Both the position numbers and the translations under genes were made by a program. From contig NZ_CP041659.1 in assembly GCF_007998985.1 (NCBI RefSeq), positions 1,796,001 to 1,860,000 of the forward strand: a DNA stretch of 64,000 bases. The letters are read 5' to 3'. The notes under the pieces were generated by a model, which did not search any database, was not told the origin of the DNA, and saw only the letters and a list, made by a program, of their open reading frames with translations. Positions 58,218 through 64,000 of this stretch are shown here, one piece after another. The first letter of the stretch is position 1. Each line of letters starts with the position of its first letter. The stretch is from Sphingomonas xanthus. Lineage in GTDB: Bacteria; Pseudomonadota; Alphaproteobacteria; Sphingomonadales; Sphingomonadaceae.

Positions 58218-59405
58218 ATGGCCATCACCCCGCTCATGCCCGTCTATCCGCGTTGCGACGTGCGGCCGGTGCGGGGGGAAGGGATCTACCTTTATGGCGA
58301 ACAGGGCGAGAAGTATCTGGATTTTGCCAGCGGCATCGCGGTCAACCTGCTGGGCCATGGCCATCCGCACCTGACCCAAGCGCTGCAAAAGCAGGCCGAA
58401 ACGCTGATCCACGTGTCCAACCTCTACGGCAGCCCGCAGGGCGAGAAATTCGCGCAGCGGCTGGTCGATCTTACCTTTGCCGACACGGTTTTCTTCACCA
58501 ATTCGGGCGCCGAGGCGGTCGAATGCGCGATCAAGACGGCGCGCCGTTATCACCATGCCAAAGGCAACCCGCACAAGAATGTGCTGATCACCTTCACCAA
58601 CGCTTTTCACGGCCGGACGATGGCGACGATCAGCGCGACCGACCAGGCCAAGCTTCGCGACGGCTTCGCCCCGCTGCTCGAAGGCTTCAAGGTCGTCGAG
58701 TTCGACAATCTCGATGCGGCGTTGGGCGCGATCGATGAAAATACTGCTGGTTTCCTGGTCGAACCGGTCCAGGGGGAGGGCGGCATCCGCCCGGCCTCGA
58801 AGGATTTCATTGTCGGGCTGCGCAAGGCCTGTGACGAACATGACCTGATGCTCGTACTGGATGAAGTGCAGTGCGGGGTTGCGCGCACCGGCAAGCTCTA
58901 CGCCTATGAACATTATGGGATCGAGCCCGACATCGTGGCGTCGGCCAAGGGCATCGGCGGCGGGTTCCCGATGGGCGCCTGCCTGGCAACCGAAAAGGCC
59001 GCCGCGGGAATGGTGATCGGCACCCACGGGTCTACTTATGGCGGCAATCCGTTCGCCATGGCCGCTGGCCAGGCCGTTTTCGACGTCGTCGCCAATGAGG
59101 AATTCCTCACCCGGGTCCGGACCATGGGCGAGCGCCTGCGCGCCGCGTTGGAACAGATGATTCCCAACCACGACAAGGTCTTCGAAGGCGTTCGCGGACT
59201 GGGCCTGATGCTGGGAATCAAGATGAAGACCGACAGCCGGGCGTTCGTCGCCTATCTGCGCACCAAGGGTATCCTGACCGTCGCCGCTGGCGACAATGTG
59301 GTGCGTGTCCTGCCGCCGCTGGTGATCGACGAGGCCAACATTGCCGAATTCGTCGAGGGGCTTTCCGCGGCAGCCGGCACCTATGACGTGCCGGAGACTG
59401 CATGA
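58218..59405 (+). CDS. argD: Acetylornithine aminotransferase
   Basis: ArgD uses PLP to make N-acetylornithine in arginine synthesis, and can also serve lysine synthesis. The 395-aa protein has [57 protein letters not shown] and [11 protein letters not shown], with the PLP lysine in SAKGIGGG. Length is normal. It overlaps argF by 4 nt (ATGA). Confidence 0.95.
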   Translation: MAITPLMPVYPRCDVRPVRGEGIYLYGEQGEKYLDFASGIAVNLLGHGHPHLTQALQKQAETLIHVSNLYGSPQGEKFAQRLVDLTFADTVFFTNSGAEAVECAIKTARRYHHAKGNPHKNVLITFTNAFHGRTMATISATDQAKLRDGFAPLLEGFKVVEFDNLDAALGAIDENTAGFLVEPVQGEGGIRPASKDFIVGLRKACDEHDLMLVLDEVQCGVARTGKLYAYEHYGIEPDIVASAKGIGGGFPMGACLATEKAAAGMVIGTHGSTYGGNPFAMAAGQAVFDVVANEEFLTRVRTMGERLRAALEQMIPNHDKVFEGVRGLGLMLGIKMKTDSRAFVAYLRTKGILTVAAGDNVVRVLPPLVIDEANIAEFVEGLSAAAGTYDVPETA

Positions 59406-60322
59406 GGCATTTCCTCAACCTCGCCGATGCGGGGGGCGAGGCGATTGCCGCCATCCTCGGCGAAGCGATGGAGCGCAAGGCGCGCCGCGCGGGCTGGCCG
59501 AAGGGCAAGGTCGACGAGGACCGCCCGCTCGACGGCTTCGTACTGGCGATGATCTTCGAAAAGAATTCGACCCGCACACGGGTCAGCTTCGACCTTGCCG
59601 TTCGCCAGCTTGGCGGAAGCTCGATCATCCTCGACGGCGGGTCTTCCCAGCTTGGCCGTGGCGAAACGGTTGCCGACACCGCGCGCGTCCTGTCCCGGTT
59701 CGCCGACGCAATCATGATCCGCACCGATCATCATCACAAGGCTGAGGAACTGGCGCACCACGCGAGCGTCCCGGTGATCAACGGCCTCACCGACTTTTCG
59801 CATCCTTGCCAGCTTCTCGCCGACATGCAGACGGTGATAGAGGCCCGGTCGCGGCTCGCCGGCACGCGCTGGGCCTGGCTTGGCGATGGCAACAATGTCT
59901 GCCACTCGCTGATCGAAGCGGCGGCGCTGATGAAGTTCAGCCTGGCGGTGGCAACCCCCGATGGCTTTGGTCCCGACCCCGCGATGCGCGCGATGGCCGC
60001 GGCGCATGGTCAGATCCATTTCACCGCGGATCCCGCCGAGGCGATCGACGGTGCCGAGGTTGTGGTGACCGATACCTGGCTGTCGATGGGACAGGATGAA
60101 GGCGAATCCCGGGCTCTCGCCTTCGCTCCCTTCCAGGTCGACGAGGCGATGATGGCTCGCGCCTCGCCTGACGCGACGTTCCTCCACTGCCTGCCCGCAC
60201 ATCGCGGCGAGGAAGTGACTGCAGCGGTTATCGACGGGCCGCAGTCGGCGGTGTGGGACGAAGCTGAGAACCGGCTGCACGCGCAAAAGGCGCTGCTAAT
60301 GTGGTGCCTAGGCAAGTTCTGA
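59402..60322 (+). CDS. argF: Ornithine carbamoyltransferase
   Basis: ArgF makes citrulline from ornithine and carbamoyl phosphate. The 306-aa protein has the carbamoyl-phosphate motif [20 protein letters not shown], and [13 protein letters not shown] with the ornithine-binding Cys. It overlaps argD by ATGA, so argD-argF are one operon. The SDR gene follows after 18 bp. Confidence 0.96.
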   Translation: MRHFLNLADAGGEAIAAILGEAMERKARRAGWPKGKVDEDRPLDGFVLAMIFEKNSTRTRVSFDLAVRQLGGSSIILDGGSSQLGRGETVADTARVLSRFADAIMIRTDHHHKAEELAHHASVPVINGLTDFSHPCQLLADMQTVIEARSRLAGTRWAWLGDGNNVCHSLIEAAALMKFSLAVATPDGFGPDPAMRAMAAAHGQIHFTADPAEAIDGAEVVVTDTWLSMGQDEGESRALAFAPFQVDEAMMARASPDATFLHCLPAHRGEEVTAAVIDGPQSAVWDEAENRLHAQKALLMWCLGKF

Positions 60323-60340
60323 GCTGGAGGGCCAAGGACG

Positions 60341-61138
<798 letters not shown>

Positions 61139-61177
61139 GTTTGCAATTCGCCGATCGAACGCCCATCTGGCGCGGCG

Positions 61178-62077
61178 ATGACTTCCATTCCTCTCTACAG
61201 CGACGTCGCGCTAGGCGTGACCGTACCGTCGCGTCACGCCCGTGGGCGGGCTGCGAGGATCGGGCCGACGCTCGACCGCATCCTCGCCAACCATCAATAT
61301 CCGCCGGTGATCGAGAATCTGCTGGCCGAGGCGTTGGTGCTTACCGCGCTGCTTGGCTCATTGCTCAAGGATCCGGGCGGCCAGCTGACCATCCAGGCGC
61401 AGACCGAAAACGGGATCGTCGACCTTCTGGTGTGCGACTATCAGGGCGGCGAACTGCGCGGCTATGTGCGCCACGATCCACTGCGCCTGGCCGAGGCCGG
61501 CCCGCACCCCAGCCTCTTCTCGCTGTTCGGTAAGGGCTATCTTGCGATCACCTTCGACCAGCCGGCGACCAGCCAGCGCTACCAGGGCATCGTCCCGCTG
61601 GAAGGCGAAGGGCTGGGTGAGGCGGCACAGAGCTATTTCGCCCAGTCGGAACAGATTCCGTCGATCGTACGCCTCGCCGTCCGGAAGGACGAAGAGGGGT
61701 GGGTCGCGGGCGGCCTGATGTTCCAGCATCTTCCCGAAGGCGAGGAAGGGCGCGAGCGGCTTCATACCAGGCTCGACCATCCCGAATGGCCGCACGTCGC
61801 GACGCTGGTCGGCTCGGTCCGGCCGGACGAGTTGACCGATCGCGCCTTGCCGCTCGACGATTTGGTCTGGCGCCTTCTTCACGAGGAGGAGGAAGTGCGG
61901 ACGCTCGATCCGGTGCGACTGGCCAAAGGCTGCCGCTGCAGCGCCGACTATATCGCCTCGGTGATCGCCCGCTTTCCGCCCGAGGAACGGGCCGAGATGG
62001 TCGGCGACGACGGCCTGATCCGGGTCGACTGCGCCTTTTGCGCCACCAGCTTCCCGATCGACGCTGCGGCAGCGTGA
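61178..62077 (+). CDS. hslO: Redox-regulated chaperone Hsp33
   Basis: Hsp33 is a cytoplasmic holdase activated by oxidation and heat. The 299-aa protein has the N-terminal fold (LLAEALVLTALLGSLLKDPG, QAQTENGIVDLLVCDYQGG) and the C-terminal zinc switch: CxC (GCRCS) and CxxC (CAFC). Length is normal for the family. It follows the SDR gene by 39 bp. Confidence 0.94.
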   Translation: MTSIPLYSDVALGVTVPSRHARGRAARIGPTLDRILANHQYPPVIENLLAEALVLTALLGSLLKDPGGQLTIQAQTENGIVDLLVCDYQGGELRGYVRHDPLRLAEAGPHPSLFSLFGKGYLAITFDQPATSQRYQGIVPLEGEGLGEAAQSYFAQSEQIPSIVRLAVRKDEEGWVAGGLMFQHLPEGEEGRERLHTRLDHPEWPHVATLVGSVRPDELTDRALPLDDLVWRLLHEEEEVRTLDPVRLAKGCRCSADYIASVIARFPPEERAEMVGDDGLIRVDCAFCATSFPIDAAAA

Positions 62078-62128
62078 AATATGCAGAAAAGTTGCTTTCG
62101 GTTAAGAGTTTCGTGGTAAACGCTAATC

Positions 62129-62530
62129 ATGCGTCACCCGGTGCGAATCGTCTCGATCGGCATTTTTGCCTTGTCTGCGTCCTTCCTGGCCGCGGCTGCG
62201 GTGCCCCGCGCGCTGGCGCCGGCTGCAGGCGGCTTGTGGGAAGTCAGCCAGAACGCGAACGGTAGCGGGGCGAACCGCGTTTGCGTACCGTCACCGCAAA
62301 TGCTTGCCCAATTTGAACATCGCAACAATCGCTGCACGCAGGAGATCGTCCGCGACCAGGGCAGTGAGGCGGTAATCCGCTACAGCTGCGCAGAAGGCGG
62401 CTTCGGTCAATCGCGCGTCACGATGCTGACCCCGCGCTCGCTGAGGATCGAAACTCAGGGCATTTCCGGCAATCTGCCGTTCCATTACCAGCTACATGCC
62501 CGCCGCATCGGAAATTGTCCGGGTCGTTAA
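62129..62530 (+). CDS. DUF3617-like exported protein
   Basis: The 133-aa protein has a signal peptide (MRHPVRIVSIGIFALSASFL, AAAAVPRA), then GLWEVSQNANG, CVPSPQMLAQFEHRNNRC and GGFGQSRVTMLTPRSLRIET. These patterns are those of DUF3617 proteins, periplasmic and of unknown function, with two or three conserved Cys pairs. Confidence 0.75.
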   Translation: MRHPVRIVSIGIFALSASFLAAAAVPRALAPAAGGLWEVSQNANGSGANRVCVPSPQMLAQFEHRNNRCTQEIVRDQGSEAVIRYSCAEGGFGQSRVTMLTPRSLRIETQGISGNLPFHYQLHARRIGNCPGR

Positions 62531-62564
62531 GCCAGCTTTAACCATAATGGGGCTAGGGACGAAT

Positions 62565-62647
62565 CGTGTCCTTCTTCGACACGCTTTCCTCCCTGTCGGG
62601 CCCAGGGTCCGCAACTCGGGGCCGCCATGTGCGGCCCCTGTTTTTTT
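62565..62647 (+). terminator. Hairpin plus strong intrinsic terminator upstream of queC
   Basis: A small hairpin CGTGTC (62565-62570) / GACACG (62578-62583) is followed by GGGGCCGC (62618-62625) / GCGGCCCC (62631-62638) with loop CATGT, then TG and seven T (62641-62647). It is a good intrinsic terminator for the DUF3617 gene. The two hairpins together could also be a small RNA or a leader that attenuates queC-queE. Confidence 0.8.
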
Positions 62648-62664
62648 CGGTCCGCCGCCCCTAG

Positions 62665-63372
62665 ATGGCGCGCACGATGAAAAATCATGCCGACAAACGC
62701 CCTTTGGCGGTGGTGCTCCTGTCCGGGGGCCTGGATTCGATGGTCTGCTCGGCGCTGGCCCGCGAGGCGGGCTATCGGGTGTTGGCTCTTACGATTGACT
62801 ATAACCAGCGCCACCGGGTGGAGCTGGAGGCGGCGCGCCGGATCGCGGGCCTGCTGGCAGACGAACATATCATCCTGCCGCTCGACCTCACCGCCTTTGG
62901 CGGATCCGCGCTGACCAGCGATGTCGCGGTGCCCAAGGATGGTGTCGGCGAGGGCATTCCGGTCACATACGTTCCCGCGCGCAACACCGTGTTCCTGAGC
63001 CTTGCACTGGCCTGGGCCGAGGCGGCGGGCGCGCACGACCTGTTTGTCGGCGTCAATGCGCTCGATTATTCCGGCTATCCCGATTGCCGTCCCGACTTCA
63101 TCGCGGCCTTTGAAGCGCTTGCCAACAAGGCGACTAGGGCGGGGGTCGAGGGTCATGGCTTTACTGTTCATGCGCCGCTGCAGGAGATGAGCAAGGCCGA
63201 CATCGCGCGCGAGGCCGCGCGGCTCGGACTCGACGCCGGATTGAGCCATAGCTGCTACGACCCGGCGAGCGACGGCGGCGCGTGCGGGCTTTGCGATGCC
63301 TGCCGCCTGCGCGCCAAGGGTTTCGAGGAAGCACAGTTGCCCGATCCCACCCGCTACGCGGTGGCGTCATGA
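62665..63372 (+). CDS. queC: 7-cyano-7-deazaguanine synthase
   Basis: QueC turns 7-carboxy-7-deazaguanine into preQ0 with ATP and ammonia, in queuosine synthesis. The 235-aa protein has the PP-loop SGGLDS at residues 20-25 and the zinc cluster [10 protein letters not shown] near the C-terminus, with SHSCYDP. Start: ATG 62665 or 62677, neither with a strong ribosome binding site. The ATG of queE overlaps the queC stop. Confidence 0.95.
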   Translation: MARTMKNHADKRPLAVVLLSGGLDSMVCSALAREAGYRVLALTIDYNQRHRVELEAARRIAGLLADEHIILPLDLTAFGGSALTSDVAVPKDGVGEGIPVTYVPARNTVFLSLALAWAEAAGAHDLFVGVNALDYSGYPDCRPDFIAAFEALANKATRAGVEGHGFTVHAPLQEMSKADIAREAARLGLDAGLSHSCYDPASDGGACGLCDACRLRAKGFEEAQLPDPTRYAVAS

Positions 63373-64000
63373 GCTACGCCGTCAAGGAAGCTTTTCTGAC
63401 CTTGCAGGGAGAAGGTGTGCAGGCTGGCAGCCGTGCGGTGTTCCTGCGCTTTGCCGGCTGCAACCTGTGGAGCGGCCGCGAACAGGACCGGGCGAGCGCC
63501 CAGTGCAATTTCTGCGATACCGACTTTGTCGGCACCGACGGGCCGGGCGGCGGCAAGTTCGCCGACGCTGCCACATTGGCGTCGCATGTCGCCGCGCTTT
63601 GGGGCGAAGGGACGGAGCGGCGCCTCGTGGTGATCACCGGCGGTGAGCCGATGCTCCAACTGGATGTGGATCTGGTTGAGGCGCTGCACGCGCAGGGCTT
63701 CAGAATCGCGGTGGAGAGCAATGGCACGCTGCCGGCGACGGCGGGGATCGACTGGCTGTGCATCAGTCCCAAGGCCGGCACAGATGTGGTCCAGCGATGC
63801 GGCGACGAGCTGAAGCTGGTCTGGCCACAAGCCGGTATCGAGCCGGCGGCGCTCGAGGAGTGGGATTTCGGCCATTTCCTCGTCCAGCCGATGGACTGCG
63901 CCGAGCGCGAGGCAAGCCATGACGCCGCCATCGCGCTGGCGATGGAACGTCCGCGCTGGCGGCTGTCGCTCCAGGCGCACAAGGTTGTCGGGCTGAAATA
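63369..64000 (+). CDS. queE: 7-carboxy-7-deazaguanine synthase, cut by window end
   Basis: QueE is a radical-SAM enzyme that forms 7-carboxy-7-deazaguanine from the QueD product. It has the C-x14-C-x2-C variant iron-sulfur site of the family (Cys31, Cys46, Cys49; [21 protein letters not shown]) and [10 protein letters not shown]. The reading frame runs to the window's end with HKVVGLK followed by TA, so the stop codon is probably TAA or TAG with its last base just outside. The protein is then essentially complete at 210 aa. Confidence 0.93.
   Translation, partial: MSYAVKEAFLTLQGEGVQAGSRAVFLRFAGCNLWSGREQDRASAQCNFCDTDFVGTDGPGGGKFADAATLASHVAALWGEGTERRLVVITGGEPMLQLDVDLVEALHAQGFRIAVESNGTLPATAGIDWLCISPKAGTDVVQRCGDELKLVWPQAGIEPAALEEWDFGHFLVQPMDCAEREASHDAAIALAMERPRWRLSLQAHKVVGLK

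Noticed and set aside
62531..62664. preQ1 riboswitch upstream of queC
   Set aside because: I do not see the compact preQ1 aptamer with its A-rich tail; the hairpins fit a terminator better.

Overview
The window is chromosomal DNA from a GC-rich alphaproteobacterium, most likely a member of the Sphingomonadales. Pointers are GcrA, the TIGR02300 FYDLN-acid protein, DUF2794, DUF6356, an OxyR/KatG pair, FecI/FecR/TonB-receptor signalling, many short 4-nt gene overlaps, and typically sphingomonad protein termini. This placement is an inference from gene content; no rRNA is present. Coding density is high. I see no insertion sequence, prophage or CRISPR array, and the only tyrosine recombinase looks like housekeeping XerD.

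Layout. 1-7.3 kb: a cell-surface-signalling cassette with an ECF sigma factor, a FecR anti-sigma factor, a TonB-dependent receptor with an N-terminal STN signalling domain, and a 1066-residue autotransporter whose passenger carries RTX-like and Asp-rich motifs. 7.3-10 kb: SulP anion transporter and tandem universal stress protein. 10-14 kb: tRNA-Ala, the FYDLN protein, cmk-rpsA-ihfB, tRNA-Leu. 14-18 kb: a GGDEF/EAL protein, a small membrane peptide, an LplT-like transporter divergent from pgsA. 18-21.3 kb: katG and oxyR tail to tail. 21.3-28.4 kb: TauE/SafE permease, cysE, DUF2794, membrane proteins, cfa, an SDR, purF. 28.4-34.8 kb: lipoprotein, MerR regulator with an acyl-CoA dehydrogenase, a GGDEF-EAL-PilZ protein, cysK. 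34.8-39.3 kb: MFS exporter, a frameshifted TIR-TPR gene, radA. 39.3-48.5 kb: DUF2165, cvpA-cysS-FeS scaffold-Kef antiporter, aroK-aroB, and a small protein/597-aa protein/xerD operon. 48.5-57.5 kb: accA, M48 protease, Flp pilin, methyltransferase, a comF remnant, grxC-nitrilase, tRNA-Arg, DUF6356-FAD protein-folE, gcrA, ABC permease. 57.5-64 kb: a basic exported protein, argD-argF-SDR-hslO, a DUF3617 protein, queC-queE (the last cut at the window edge).

How the genes work together. Most of the window is core metabolism: cysteine (cysE, cysK), arginine (argD, argF), shikimate (aroK, aroB), queuosine (queC, queE, folE), fatty acid and phospholipid (accA, pgsA, cfa), purine (purF), translation (rpsA, cysS, three tRNAs) and oxidative stress (oxyR, katG, hslO, grxC). 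Two c-di-GMP proteins point to control of a surface or motile lifestyle, and the autotransporter and Flp pilin would fit that.

The most unusual points are: (1) the sigma/anti-sigma/receptor/autotransporter cassette; (2) the receptor's reading frame, including a complete signal peptide, begins at an ATC with a good ribosome binding site and has no ATG/GTG/TTG; a similar ATT case occurs in the TauE gene; (3) a comF gene reduced to its N-terminus joined in frame to its PRPP-motif C-terminus; (4) a single-base frame change in a TIR-TPR gene and a probable one at the start of cysE; (5) a perfect palindrome inside the spacer of the merR promoter, which appears to be leaderless.
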